Under the pieces are notes generated by a model. It did no database searches, was not told where the DNA came from, and saw only the letters and a list, made by a program, of their open reading frames with translations. A stretch of DNA of 29,632 bases, from the IMG/VR virus record IMGVR_UViG_3300035698_020935, positions 1-29,632 of that record; one strand, given 5' to 3'. A program made the position numbers and the translations under genes. Origin of the DNA: a virus. Shown in pieces: positions 8,789-16,227 of the stretch (position 1 is its first letter; the number at the start of each line of letters is the position of its first letter).

Positions 8789-9781
8789 ATGTCACAATCA
8801 AGTCAATTTACGAAAATACAGTACGCACCACACGCAACAGATTACACTACTGAAGGAACACCTTATAATGAGCTTGGTAGGGTTCAGTCTTGCACCTTGT
8901 CTAGTGAGAACAGCATGATTTATGATAGGGGACTTGGTGAAGGACTTAATGTGTCTAACGCTTATTATGGTCAGTTTAATTGTGAGGGAAGCGTGGTTTT
9001 TGATGTTGAAGATTTTGATTTCCTAAAACATTGGATTGGTCCAGTCTCTGGTGCTGGGACTAGTGGTGATAAATATACTATTACTGAAGCTACAGCTATT
9101 GGTTATACGTCTTCTGATCTTCAACCGTTTTCTTTAGAGCGTCTTAATGATACTGAATCAACAGACACTGTTGATGTAATGATTGGTGCTATGGGAACAA
9201 CGTTTTCTCTCACTGGGGGTATCGGTACTAAACTAGAATGCAGTGCTAACTTTATTGGAAACAAAACACTTAATAGATCAACTCACGCTGTGTATACTGC
9301 ACGTACGGGTAATGCTTTCGTGATGATTGGTGGTACTTGGAAATGGGGTGCAACTCCTAGCACTATCTCTGGTGTTCGTTCTTTCACGATTAATTATGAT
9401 AATGGATTAATTAGTGGTGATGAAGTACGAAGCATAGATAGTCGTCTTATGAACCAACCACAATTAGGATTGAGAGTTTATACTTTTAGTGTGGATATAA
9501 TAATGGCTAGTGGTCTTTCCACAACAATTCTTGCTGACTTTTATGGTCAGGCCGCAACTAGCGGTCCAGTTGATAGTACTGCCACAAGCCCCACGTCTAG
9601 TCTGGAGTTTGAGATTACTTTGGCTAACGGCTCTGATAATGCTACTATAGGCTTGGATGAGGCTGTTATTGATCGTATTAGTAGACCTACAGAGTTGGGT
9701 GGTGGTTTGGTGATTCTTTCTTTTGAAGGTACTGCTTTTGAAGGGGCAAGTAACACTCCTATTAAATGGTGGGATTCATGA
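8789..9781 (+). CDS. major tail tube protein
   Basis: This 330-residue, beta-rich protein would polymerise into the tail tube. The N-terminal part (ELGRVQSCTLSSENSMIYDR ... GQFNCEGSVVFDVED) and the C-terminal part (LEFEITLANGSDNATIGLDE ... LVILSFEGTAFE) are the paired strands expected of a phage tail-tube barrel with the usual long hairpin. It follows the terminator and precedes a small chaperone-like gene and a tape measure candidate, the standard siphovirus order. The start ATG at 8789 has a GGGGAATGAT ribosome-binding region. Its stop overlaps the next start (ATGA). Confidence 0.7.
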   Translation: MSQSSQFTKIQYAPHATDYTTEGTPYNELGRVQSCTLSSENSMIYDRGLGEGLNVSNAYYGQFNCEGSVVFDVEDFDFLKHWIGPVSGAGTSGDKYTITEATAIGYTSSDLQPFSLERLNDTESTDTVDVMIGAMGTTFSLTGGIGTKLECSANFIGNKTLNRSTHAVYTARTGNAFVMIGGTWKWGATPSTISGVRSFTINYDNGLISGDEVRSIDSRLMNQPQLGLRVYTFSVDIIMASGLSTTILADFYGQAATSGPVDSTATSPTSSLEFEITLANGSDNATIGLDEAVIDRISRPTELGGGLVILSFEGTAFEGASNTPIKWWDS

Positions 9782-10191
9782 GATTGTTTTCTTGGTTTAA
9801 GAAAGCTGAAACGAGTGATGATTTTGTTGATCTTAGTATTGGCAGGGTTTATTTTAGGGTTATTACTAACGGCATGGTTAATAATATTACTAGACAAAGT
9901 ACGGTGATTGGTAATTCAGTTAATAATAATATTTTCTTTCAATTATTCGAGTACGAGACAGTAATGTTAAAGAAGAAACAGATTGATGATTTAAGTATTA
10001 ATGATGGGAACAAACTTCGTGAGGCTCTTAAAAAGATTCTTTTACGTTATGGACTTTTAGAATTAGATAAAGAGGAAGTTGATGAACAAACTGATTTGTT
10101 TAAGGCTTCTGATAAGGAATGGTTTAATAAAACTGAAGGTAATATGATAAATAAATTACGAGGACAGAGTGGTAGCAACAGCAAAGGTTAA
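9778..10191 (+). CDS. probable tail assembly chaperone
   Basis: This 137-residue, mostly helical and charged protein sits between the tail tube and tape measure genes, where tail assembly chaperones are normally encoded. The ATG at 9778 overlaps the tail tube stop (ATGA), so translation is probably coupled; an upstream in-frame GTG at 9766 is unlikely. The C-terminal half (LREALKKILLRYGLLELDKE) is amphipathic. Many chaperone genes make a longer product by programmed frameshifting. I see no obvious slippery heptamer near the end, and the next gene instead overlaps it by 23 bases. The function is inferred from position. Confidence 0.5.
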   Translation: MRLFSWFKKAETSDDFVDLSIGRVYFRVITNGMVNNITRQSTVIGNSVNNNIFFQLFEYETVMLKKKQIDDLSINDGNKLREALKKILLRYGLLELDKEEVDEQTDLFKASDKEWFNKTEGNMINKLRGQSGSNSKG

Positions 10192-11101
10192 AGTAAGTGG
10201 TGGTCGTGGTGATGGTGAAGTAACAGGTAGTAGTAAGAGTGAAGGATTGCTTAAAGATATGCTTAAAGAATTTCGTAAGCTAACAACTACAGCCACTAAA
10301 AGTGCTAAACTAAGTCAGTCAGGAATTGGTGGTGGTGACTTATTAGGTGGTGGTGGATTACTTAAATTATTAGGTCTTGGTGGTGCGGCTGCAGGTGCTG
10401 GTCTTGGTGGTGGATTATACAGTTTTGTTAAAGAAGGATTATGGGATGCTTTAACTCAACCTGTTGAAACAGCAAAAGGAGCGTTGTTTGGTTACGAAAA
10501 GGCCATTGTTGATGGTGAGGAAAAGTTTCTTGAGATTAGTAATCTTACTGGGGAAGCTGTTAGGACATTAACTAAGGATGAGGCTTTACAATTACAAATT
10601 TTTGATTCTAAAGGTAATATCAAGAAACATTTAATATCAGTAAATAAGAAATGGCTTGAACAAAGAAGCAAATTAACTGATGTTGCTGGAACTTTGGATT
10701 TAACGTTTAAAGAATATATTGGTTTATTTAATGAGGTTAATAAATCAAAATTATATCAAGCAGAGGTTACTCGTTTATTACAAAAGCAAGCGTTAAAATT
10801 AGCTAATGAATTTGGTATAAAAAATAATGACATTGAATTTGTCGAGAAACAATCTCTTACTCCCGAGGCTAAGAAAGCATTAAACACTCCTTTTAATCCT
10901 AATTATAATAACACAAGAAGAGATATGAGTTCTAGTACTTTTAGTGATTCTATAAAAACCCATTTATCTTATGGTGAGATATTACTCAATAATGCTATAT
11001 TGAATGAAACGGTTTATAATAGGATGTTTGATATTAGTGAACTACCCCTATCACAAACACCTATGGATTTGAAAGCAGAGATTGAAGGAAGGAATAATTA
11101 A
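10169..11101 (+). CDS. candidate short tape measure protein
   Basis: This 310-residue protein starts at GTG 10169, with GAGGA about five bases upstream and a 23-base overlap with the previous gene. It has a lysine-rich N-terminus, then a helical stretch. A markedly hydrophobic glycine-rich segment follows at about residues 52-90 (GGDLLGGGGLLKLLGLGG ... AGAGLGGGLYSFV), resembling the membrane-active segments of tape measure proteins. The remainder is helical and charged. It is the only candidate between the tail tube and baseplate genes. At the usual ruler ratio of about 0.15 nm per residue, it would specify a tail near 45 nm. No peptidase motif is visible. A minor tail protein in a virus whose true tape measure is elsewhere is the alternative. 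Confidence 0.5.
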   Translation: MVATAKVKVSGGRGDGEVTGSSKSEGLLKDMLKEFRKLTTTATKSAKLSQSGIGGGDLLGGGGLLKLLGLGGAAAGAGLGGGLYSFVKEGLWDALTQPVETAKGALFGYEKAIVDGEEKFLEISNLTGEAVRTLTKDEALQLQIFDSKGNIKKHLISVNKKWLEQRSKLTDVAGTLDLTFKEYIGLFNEVNKSKLYQAEVTRLLQKQALKLANEFGIKNNDIEFVEKQSLTPEAKKALNTPFNPNYNNTRRDMSSSTFSDSIKTHLSYGEILLNNAILNETVYNRMFDISELPLSQTPMDLKAEIEGRNN

Positions 11102-11103
11102 AA

Positions 11104-11502
11104 ATGGCAACAAAACCAGAACTAAGTATATTCACAGGAACTAAAGGATTAGGAACAGTGTTTAAGGAACAGAACCAGATTAATTGTAAGTTTTTTGAAG
11201 GAAACATTCCTCTTGAAGGAACCACTGGTCGTTTTTCATGGCAAGTTCTTGGTAGTACAAGAATAATTATGCTTCAAGGAGCTCATGACGGCACTGGTTT
11301 TGATGGTGCTACCGCCGAACTTCGTCTTAAGGATTTCGTTTATGAAATGGAACAATGGATTAATGCTGGTGTTCAATCATCCATAGATTATACTGATAGT
11401 TTGACTTTCACTTATTCTGTTGATGCTGTTGATTGGACGTGGACTAGAAGCTTCAGTGATCCTAACAGGATTCTTTACACGCTTATTATGAAGGAGGACT
11501 AA
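11104..11502 (+). CDS. baseplate/tail-tip component, distal-tail-like position
   Basis: This 132-residue protein is not securely assigned to a family. It is beta-rich with an aromatic, polar middle (GRFSWQVLGSTRIIMLQGAH) and a C-terminal DWTWTRSFSDPNRILYTLIM. It lies between the tape measure candidate and the hub, where distal tail or baseplate-initiator proteins are encoded. The ATG at 11104 follows AGGAAGGAATAA, and the next gene starts one base after its stop. A structural role at the tail tip is likely from position; nothing in the sequence suggests an enzyme. Confidence 0.5.
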   Translation: MATKPELSIFTGTKGLGTVFKEQNQINCKFFEGNIPLEGTTGRFSWQVLGSTRIIMLQGAHDGTGFDGATAELRLKDFVYEMEQWINAGVQSSIDYTDSLTFTYSVDAVDWTWTRSFSDPNRILYTLIMKED

Positions 11503-11503
11503 A

Positions 11504-13384
11504 ATGGCCGCAGTATTACTTTTTAGTTTCTTAGTTAATGGCACTCAAGTATTATCTTATGTTCTTCCCGGTACTAAGATTGAACAAAAGAATGTTAATA
11601 CTAGTGGTAATTCTGCGGTTATAAGATTGGATGTTAGCGTTCTTGATGTTATCACACCAACTGATGGAATGACAGTAGTGGTTAGTCGTGGAGTGAGTTC
11701 ATCTACAGAATCGTATCAGTTCAGGGGGTTCGTTGATAACGTGTCTTATTCTGGTAACATTATTATTCTTGAATGCAAAGACAATCTTGAGTATTTAAAG
11801 AATGATATTTTCACTACGTCTTATGATAAGAATGTTGATTCTGAAGCTGGGGAATTAAGCGCCATATTTTCTGATATAGTAACGAACAGTACTGCGGGAC
11901 TTACTGCTAACGTTGAAGATAGCGGTACTGGAGCAACCGATCTCGTTATTGATAAATTTATTAGTAGGGATAATACTCGTCTTAATCGTCTTGAGACTAT
12001 TGCTAAAATTCTCGGTTGGGTTTTCTATTATGATTACGATAATGAATATGTCAGGTTAGAACCTAAAGGATACACTACTTACGCTACATCTCTCGTTGTA
12101 GGAACTAATATCTTTAATGTTCCCCGATGGGCTAGTGATATGAAAACAATGTTTAACAAGATCAAAGTCAAAGGAGCTTTCGAACTAGACACTAGACAAG
12201 AAACAGAAACTGGAGACTCTAGTACTACAGAGTGGGATTTTTCTTACGAGCCGGAAAGTACTGATTGTACTGTTGATGGTGTTCTTCAAGTGAGGGGAAT
12301 AACTGGTTCTAGTGAGACTTTTGATTACTCTGTTGATAAAGAATTAAAGACTTATACTTTCGAAGCAGGCAGTATTCCGGGAGTATTAGCCATAGTAATG
12401 ACTTACACTACGAGAGTTCCAGCTCCAGTAGTGGTTTCTGACCCTTCAAGTATTGCTACTTACGGCCAGACTAGAATGAAAGTTTACGAGTTTGATGATA
12501 TAGTTACTGTTGATGATGCTGAACTACGAGCCAGACAACTTCTTGAGTTAAGCAAAGACCCTGAGATTCAGACCACATTACATACTGATGAGTACCTTAT
12601 TAAGCCTGGTGATAAGATTAGCGTTACTGATTCTAACAGTCCACGATTCTCTAATGATTATATTGTATTGTCTAAGATTATTAATTATCCTGAACCCCTT
12701 GATGTAATAAAAATTGGTACTGATCGTTTTAACGTGTCAGAAATCTTTGACACGATTAATTCACGACTCGAGGCTCTTGAAATGAAAGATGTTACTTCGA
12801 GTGAGATTTTACGGACCGTAATTTCTCCAAGTAGAACTCACACTCTTAAAAGACGTTATGCTAAAATGTCACGAACAGACGTGAGTAGTGTTTCTGACGT
12901 GCTTATTTGGGGTGATATTCGTCTCGGAATGTTCGATACTGATATGCAATGGGGTGATGATAGTTATTTCCCTGCAGAAACCACTAGTTGGCTTATGTTT
13001 AAGGATCATATTTATGAAGAGTTCTTTGATGATGATGCTTTTGATGGTTCAGGAACTGCCACTTGGGATACTACAACCATGAAGTTATCTTTCACTAGCG
13101 GTCAGGCCAGAACAACAGATCTTTTCGATATAGGTACTGCATTGACTTATTATACTGTCATTTTGGCTAGTAGTACGGGCACTCTTACTGTTGAGATAAG
13201 CGGTGATGGTGGAGTGTCTTACGAGACAGTAACTCTTAATACTAGAACAACTTTTACTACAAGCAGTACTGCGGGTGTTAAATTACGAATAACCGAAGCT
13301 GGCGCTAGTACTGCAGAGATTGCAACAACATTTGATGATTTTGGTTCTTTTGACGAGCCAGGAATTAAAGTTATACTTGAATGA
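11504..13384 (+). CDS. baseplate hub / tail-associated protein
   Basis: This 626-residue protein has the layout of gp27-like baseplate hubs. The N-terminal beta-barrel (about 1-105) includes YQFRGFVDNVSYSGNIIILE. A helical region (about 112-185) includes RLNRLETIAKILGWVFYYDY. A second barrel (about 205-405) ends in YLIKPGDKISVTDSNSPRFS and KIINYPEPLDVIKIG. An 'Y-E/D-x-x-x-V-x-x-x-G' domain follows. A beta-module of the kind found in the connector and terminator interrupts the second barrel at about 237-302. The C-terminal ~125 residues (from EEFFDDDAFDGSGTATWDTT) resemble a galactose-binding-like beta-sandwich and may contact the host surface. The start has a GGAGG ribosome-binding site. No lysozyme or peptidase domain is visible. 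Confidence 0.7.
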   Translation: MAAVLLFSFLVNGTQVLSYVLPGTKIEQKNVNTSGNSAVIRLDVSVLDVITPTDGMTVVVSRGVSSSTESYQFRGFVDNVSYSGNIIILECKDNLEYLKNDIFTTSYDKNVDSEAGELSAIFSDIVTNSTAGLTANVEDSGTGATDLVIDKFISRDNTRLNRLETIAKILGWVFYYDYDNEYVRLEPKGYTTYATSLVVGTNIFNVPRWASDMKTMFNKIKVKGAFELDTRQETETGDSSTTEWDFSYEPESTDCTVDGVLQVRGITGSSETFDYSVDKELKTYTFEAGSIPGVLAIVMTYTTRVPAPVVVSDPSSIATYGQTRMKVYEFDDIVTVDDAELRARQLLELSKDPEIQTTLHTDEYLIKPGDKISVTDSNSPRFSNDYIVLSKIINYPEPLDVIKIGTDRFNVSEIFDTINSRLEALEMKDVTSSEILRTVISPSRTHTLKRRYAKMSRTDVSSVSDVLIWGDIRLGMFDTDMQWGDDSYFPAETTSWLMFKDHIYEEFFDDDAFDGSGTATWDTTTMKLSFTSGQARTTDLFDIGTALTYYTVILASSTGTLTVEISGDGGVSYETVTLNTRTTFTTSSTAGVKLRITEAGASTAEIATTFDDFGSFDEPGIKVILE

Positions 13385-13385
13385 G

Positions 13386-14321
13386 GTGATTAAGATAGCA
13401 AACGGAAGTATTTTAACGACAAACATGAGAAAAGTAATGCTTTATAGAAGTTACACTGCTAGCACGTTGAGTTCGACTCTTTACCTTAATCCCACTCAGT
13501 TTAAGATCGGAATAAACAATGGCACGCCAAGTATTGCTAATACTGACCTTGACAATCCTGTGCCGTTGGCTGATGGCACCGCTAACGATGACGGCAGTAA
13601 CACCCTTACTGGCTCTGATGGTGGTGATAACTCAACAGCTAACATTACTACATTTAAGGAGGGTGCTGGAGCTTCTGATGCCACAGCACAAAATCTTATA
13701 GCTAACAATACTAACGCTACTAAAACATGGACTATTGCTGATCTTTCATCTGCAGGAACCAACATTACCGCTAGTCTTTATGGGAGTCTTTGGATTTACA
13801 TAAAAAACGCCACTGCTTTAGCTAAACTAAAATCTTCAAGTACTTGTTTCGAAGTAAAACTTGGAAGTAGCACAAGTGATTATTATGGCTTGACTAAAGA
13901 AGCAAGTGATTTTCCTGTCGGTTGGAATTGGATTAAAGACACAGACAACCTGATTAGTGCTTGGACTGAAACAGGAACTGTTACTGGAGCTATTGATACT
14001 TTCGAGATAGATATTATCACAAACAACTCCACTGATACTTTCGTTGCCGGGGACGTGGTTTATGATCTTCTTAGATCTTTCTCTGCAGCTAACTTAATAT
14101 CAGATTTTGATAGTGGTTATCCTTCAATTAATTATGATACTCTTCAGGCTACCACAAGATGCACTATTGGCACTACAGACGCTAATGGTTTTGATCTTAA
14201 CGGTCTTGGTTTCTTTAACGAGGATACTACTGCGTTAATGACTGCAGAGGATACTTTTGCTGACGAAAGCAAAAGCACTACAGATGAATTAATCTTTCAA
14301 GCTGTTGACAGAATAATATGA
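13386..14321 (+). CDS. tail-tip / receptor-binding-like protein, start uncertain
   Basis: The protein has about 311 residues, is beta-rich and is low in charged residues. Motifs such as FKIGINNGTPSIANTDLDNP and TFADESKSTTDELIFQAVDR resemble minor tail/fibre proteins encoded after hubs. The start is unclear. GTG 13386 lies inside the best Shine-Dalgarno (GAGGTGAT, 13383-13390). The position best spaced from that site is an ATA codon at 13395, giving IANGSILTTN as the N-terminus. No in-frame ATG occurs until 13424. The gene begins immediately after the hub stop. A host-contact role is inferred from position and composition. Confidence 0.55.
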   Translation: MIKIANGSILTTNMRKVMLYRSYTASTLSSTLYLNPTQFKIGINNGTPSIANTDLDNPVPLADGTANDDGSNTLTGSDGGDNSTANITTFKEGAGASDATAQNLIANNTNATKTWTIADLSSAGTNITASLYGSLWIYIKNATALAKLKSSSTCFEVKLGSSTSDYYGLTKEASDFPVGWNWIKDTDNLISAWTETGTVTGAIDTFEIDIITNNSTDTFVAGDVVYDLLRSFSAANLISDFDSGYPSINYDTLQATTRCTIGTTDANGFDLNGLGFFNEDTTALMTAEDTFADESKSTTDELIFQAVDRII

Positions 14322-14332
14322 GGTAAATAAAA

Positions 14333-14842
14333 ATGACTGCTAATAAACCGATTGCAAATTTTATTAATGGAGTGGTTGGTAATGCTGATGCTGATGAGAT
14401 TAATCAAGCAATTTATCAACCTTTGGTGGTGGATAATACTTACGATACTGAGACCTCATCAACTTATGTAACACAAAAAACGATAGATATTGGAGCAAAT
14501 CAAATAACAAATTCAGTTATTATAAGATTTAATTTAAGAACTTTACTAGGCACTGCGGCTTCAGGCGGGGGTAATTCTGGTGATGCAAATGCTCAAATAA
14601 CAATTGATACTGTTCAAAAATTTGAAGTAACTGGTAGATCAATTAATTGGTTAAACATTACTGATGCTGGTTCTGTTCCTAAAATTAATTCGTATCATGG
14701 AGCTTCAGGAAATTTTGCTTATGAATATACTCCTACGTCTGATGAGAAAACTAATGGTTTTACTATTGATTTAGATATTAAAATATCTGGTGGTAATAGT
14801 GGTAATGCAGTTAATGATTATTGGGAGGTGTGGGGCGCATGA
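14333..14842 (+). CDS. small tail-tip structural protein, function unknown
   Basis: This 169-residue protein starts at ATG 14333 with GAGGT upstream. A single helix-prone N-terminus (ANFINGVVGNADADEINQAI) is followed by beta-strands. A Gly/Ser linker (SGGGNSGDANAQ) sits in the middle, and the end is aromatic (NDYWEVWGA). It follows the receptor-binding-like protein and overlaps the next small gene by ATGA. This suggests a further minor tail or fibre subunit. No family was recognised. Confidence 0.5.
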   Translation: MTANKPIANFINGVVGNADADEINQAIYQPLVVDNTYDTETSSTYVTQKTIDIGANQITNSVIIRFNLRTLLGTAASGGGNSGDANAQITIDTVQKFEVTGRSINWLNITDAGSVPKINSYHGASGNFAYEYTPTSDEKTNGFTIDLDIKISGGNSGNAVNDYWEVWGA

Positions 14843-14982
14843 AGAAGATAAAGAAGTTAGATAAGGAAAAGGTTTCTAAGATTACTGTTGATGATCTTGC
14901 TGATAAGATTAATCTAATTATTGATTGGATTGATTCTCAGAAGCATGGTTCTCGTACTTCAAATAATTTGGATGATGAATAA
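14839..14982 (+). CDS. small helical protein, function unknown
   Basis: This 47-residue, very charged, helical protein contains KITVDDLADKINLIIDWID. Its ATG overlaps the previous stop (ATGA) and has a near-perfect GGGAGGTG ribosome-binding site, so expression is credible despite the size. It lies just before the holin-like gene. A coiled coil or small accessory of the lysis or tail module is possible. Not recognised. Confidence 0.6.
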   Translation: MKKIKKLDKEKVSKITVDDLADKINLIIDWIDSQKHGSRTSNNLDDE

Positions 14983-15053
14983 AAGTTGTTGGTGTTGAGC
15001 CTGAAGAATTGGCTAAACTAATTCTTTATGCTAAGGAACAAGGTTGGATATAG
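14979..15053 (+). pseudogene. short coding-like stretch without a standard start codon
   Basis: The frame from 14979 to the TAG at 15051 reads IKVVGVEPEELAKLILYAKE and then QGWI, which looks like a real amphipathic C-terminus. It has no ATG, GTG or TTG in frame after the preceding stop. It may be a broken gene remnant, a non-AUG start (ATA at 14979), or the continuation of the upstream 47-residue protein by a frameshift near its stop. The next gene's Shine-Dalgarno overlaps its end. Confidence 0.3.
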
Positions 15054-15062
15054 GTGATGATG

Positions 15063-15266
15063 ATGGGTAGTGTTAAGGGTAAGCTTGATTTGAATGATTG
15101 GAAGAAAATACTTAAGGGATTGGGTATTGCGTTGGGTGGTGCGTTACTTACTTATATTGCTCAGCTTGGTGCTAATATTGATTTTGGTGTTTTCACTCCT
15201 GTAGTTGTTGCTGGTGCTGGTGTTATAGTAAATTTTGGTCGTAAGTGGATTTTGGACAATAAATAA
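15063..15266 (+). CDS. holin-like small membrane protein
   Basis: This 67-residue protein has two hydrophobic segments (about 18-38 and 42-60). The first is GLGIALGGALLTYIAQLGAN and the second VFTPVVVAGAGVIVNF, with charged ends (GKLDLNDWKKILK and GRKWILDNK). This matches class II-like phage holins, which permeabilise the membrane at the end of infection. ATG 15063 is preferred because GGTGAT at 15053-15058 lies just upstream; in-frame ATGs at 15057 and 15060 overlap the site. It is the last gene of the late operon, a usual holin position. No endolysin was recognised in the window, so its partner is unknown. Confidence 0.6.
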   Translation: MGSVKGKLDLNDWKKILKGLGIALGGALLTYIAQLGANIDFGVFTPVVVAGAGVIVNFGRKWILDNK

Positions 15267-15276
15267 TTCTTATTCT

Positions 15277-15339
15277 GTGGGGGATTGGGGTTTTTCGGTT
15301 TCACCCTCGATTTTTTACCCATCCCTCACCCCTTTTTTT
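15277..15339 (+). terminator. strong hairpin terminator closing the late operon
   Basis: The arm 15277-15289 (GTGGGGGATTGGG) pairs with 15318-15329 (CCCATCCCTCAC). That gives 12 base pairs including one G-U pair and one bulged T, around a T-rich loop of 28 bases. CCC and seven T follow (to 15339), and two more T runs lie in the loop. Poly-T is the archaeal termination signal. The GC-rich stem stands out sharply from the AT-rich surroundings. Confidence 0.75.
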
Positions 15340-15365
15340 ATATTGCGTTTTCTGGCTTTATTGAC

Positions 15366-15419
15366 TATAAATAGGGTGTTTTAACCTAAAATAGGCTGTA
15401 TAATAGAAAGCTTTATAAA
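15366..15419 (+). promoter_or_regulatory. two TATA-box-like elements before the HNH gene
   Basis: TATAAATA at 15366-15373 and TTTATAAA at 15412-15419 are both good archaeal TATA boxes. The second is centred about 29 bases before the ATG at 15445. That would start the transcript on the ATG itself (leaderless), and no Shine-Dalgarno is present. Confidence 0.55.
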
Positions 15420-15444
15420 GATTATAACTAATACTATTATTAAG

Positions 15445-15744
15445 ATGAACTCAACACTAAAAATATATGATGTATTTGAACTTGTAGATATGTTAAATGA
15501 AGATCAACATTATGGTAGAATCATAACAAAAAATCCTTGCATAAAAACTTTAAAAACAGGATTAAAAAAATACTATTGCATATGTGAAATGTGTAAAGAT
15601 AAAAAGGCGTTAATAATTCATCATAAAGACAAAAATAGAACCCATAATTCATTAATAAATTTTCAACTATTATGTAAGGTGTGTCATTATAAAATACATC
15701 ATTCTCAAGTTAATTATGAAAGAATAATATTACACTCACGTTAA
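15445..15744 (+). CDS. free-standing HNH endonuclease (homing type)
   Basis: This 99-residue protein has a compact HNH site: C47-x2-C50, then the H-H pair at 59-60 (LIIHHKDKNRTHNSLIN, with N68), then C77-x2-C80-H81 and H85-H86. The four cysteines should hold a structural zinc, and the histidines and asparagine bind the catalytic metal. Such small stand-alone HNH genes in viral genomes are usually mobile endonucleases inserted between operons. Here it sits between the late terminator and the next gene block, consistent with that. The ATG appears leaderless behind TTTATAAA. A role in packaging, as for HNH proteins next to terminases, is less likely at this position. Confidence 0.8.
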   Translation: MNSTLKIYDVFELVDMLNEDQHYGRIITKNPCIKTLKTGLKKYYCICEMCKDKKALIIHHKDKNRTHNSLINFQLLCKVCHYKIHHSQVNYERIILHSR

Positions 15745-15752
15745 TTATTAAC

Positions 15753-15776
15753 AAGCAACACACGATTTGGAGGTAA
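15753..15776 (+). promoter_or_regulatory. transcript leader with strong ribosome-binding site, copy 1
   Basis: AAGCAACA (15753-15760) followed by ATTTGGAGGTAA (15765-15776) recurs at 17900-17921 in front of another gene. AT-rich DNA about 25 bases upstream (around 15722-15732) could be the TATA box, placing the start at AAGCAACA. GGAGGT is the ribosome-binding site for the gene at 15782. Confidence 0.45.
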
Positions 15777-15781
15777 CAAAA

Positions 15782-15931
15782 ATGGATAAAGAAGATAAAG
15801 AATATGTTAATACTGATCATTGTCCGTCTTGTGGTGAAAAAGGAAGTCTTATTGAATCAGCTTTTTTGGAAGATGGTGAATGGATTAAATGTATTAAATG
15901 CAATAAGCTTGGTTGCAACTGGTGGGGGTGA
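15782..15931 (+). CDS. small zinc-ribbon protein
   Basis: This 49-residue protein has two CxxC knuckles: CPSCGEKG near residue 14 and CIKCNKLG near residue 36. They are separated by an acidic strand, with WIK before the second knuckle. This is the classic treble-clef/zinc-ribbon spacing for a tiny nucleic-acid- or protein-binding module. The start is secured by GGAGGT eight bases upstream. It leads a run of small genes into the DUF932 gene. The target of the ribbon cannot be read from sequence. Confidence 0.7.
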   Translation: MDKEDKEYVNTDHCPSCGEKGSLIESAFLEDGEWIKCIKCNKLGCNWWG

Positions 15932-15936
15932 AAAAG

Positions 15937-16023
15937 ATGTTTGAGATACTTAAAAAATTACGGACAAAAGAAGATTTTGACAATGTTAAGGGCAAAGAAG
16001 CTTTAGGATTTGAATTGAGGTGA
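15937..16023 (+). CDS. very small basic protein, function unknown
   Basis: This 28-residue reading frame (MFEILKKLRTKEDFDNVKGK and on to FELR) starts at ATG 15937 with GGGGGTGA five bases upstream. It ends inside the GAGGTGA ribosome-binding site of the next gene. The signal quality and tight packing make translation plausible. Length is too small to recognise anything. Confidence 0.4.
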   Translation: MFEILKKLRTKEDFDNVKGKEALGFELR

Positions 16024-16028
16024 AAAAA

Positions 16029-16208
16029 GTGAAGAAGAAGATATTAATTGTTAATCCTCGAAGGATACAATATCATGTCGTTGATAACGTGACAAAGGAA
16101 GTTTTTATTGAAGAAGTTGAGATGGAACATCTTTGCATTATGATGCAAGAATATCTTTTACGAAACGGAATAGTAGCTGATCTTAGTGTTAAGGTTACTA
16201 CGAAATAA
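16029..16208 (+). CDS. small protein, function unknown
   Basis: This 59-residue protein begins MKKKILIVNPRRIQYHVVDN. GTG 16029 is preferred over the in-frame GTG at 16020 because GAGGTGA (16017-16023) lies just upstream of the former and overlaps the latter. An alpha-beta fold is suggested by alternating strands and one helix (EHLCIMMQEYLLRNG). Not recognised. It sits in the run leading to DUF932. Confidence 0.55.
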   Translation: MKKKILIVNPRRIQYHVVDNVTKEVFIEEVEMEHLCIMMQEYLLRNGIVADLSVKVTTK

Positions 16209-16227
16209 AAATTGTGTGGTGAAAAGA

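Noticed and set aside
9778-10191. Programmed frameshift in the tail chaperone
   Set aside because: No X-XXY-YYZ slippery heptamer was seen near the end, and the next gene has its own GTG and ribosome-binding site.
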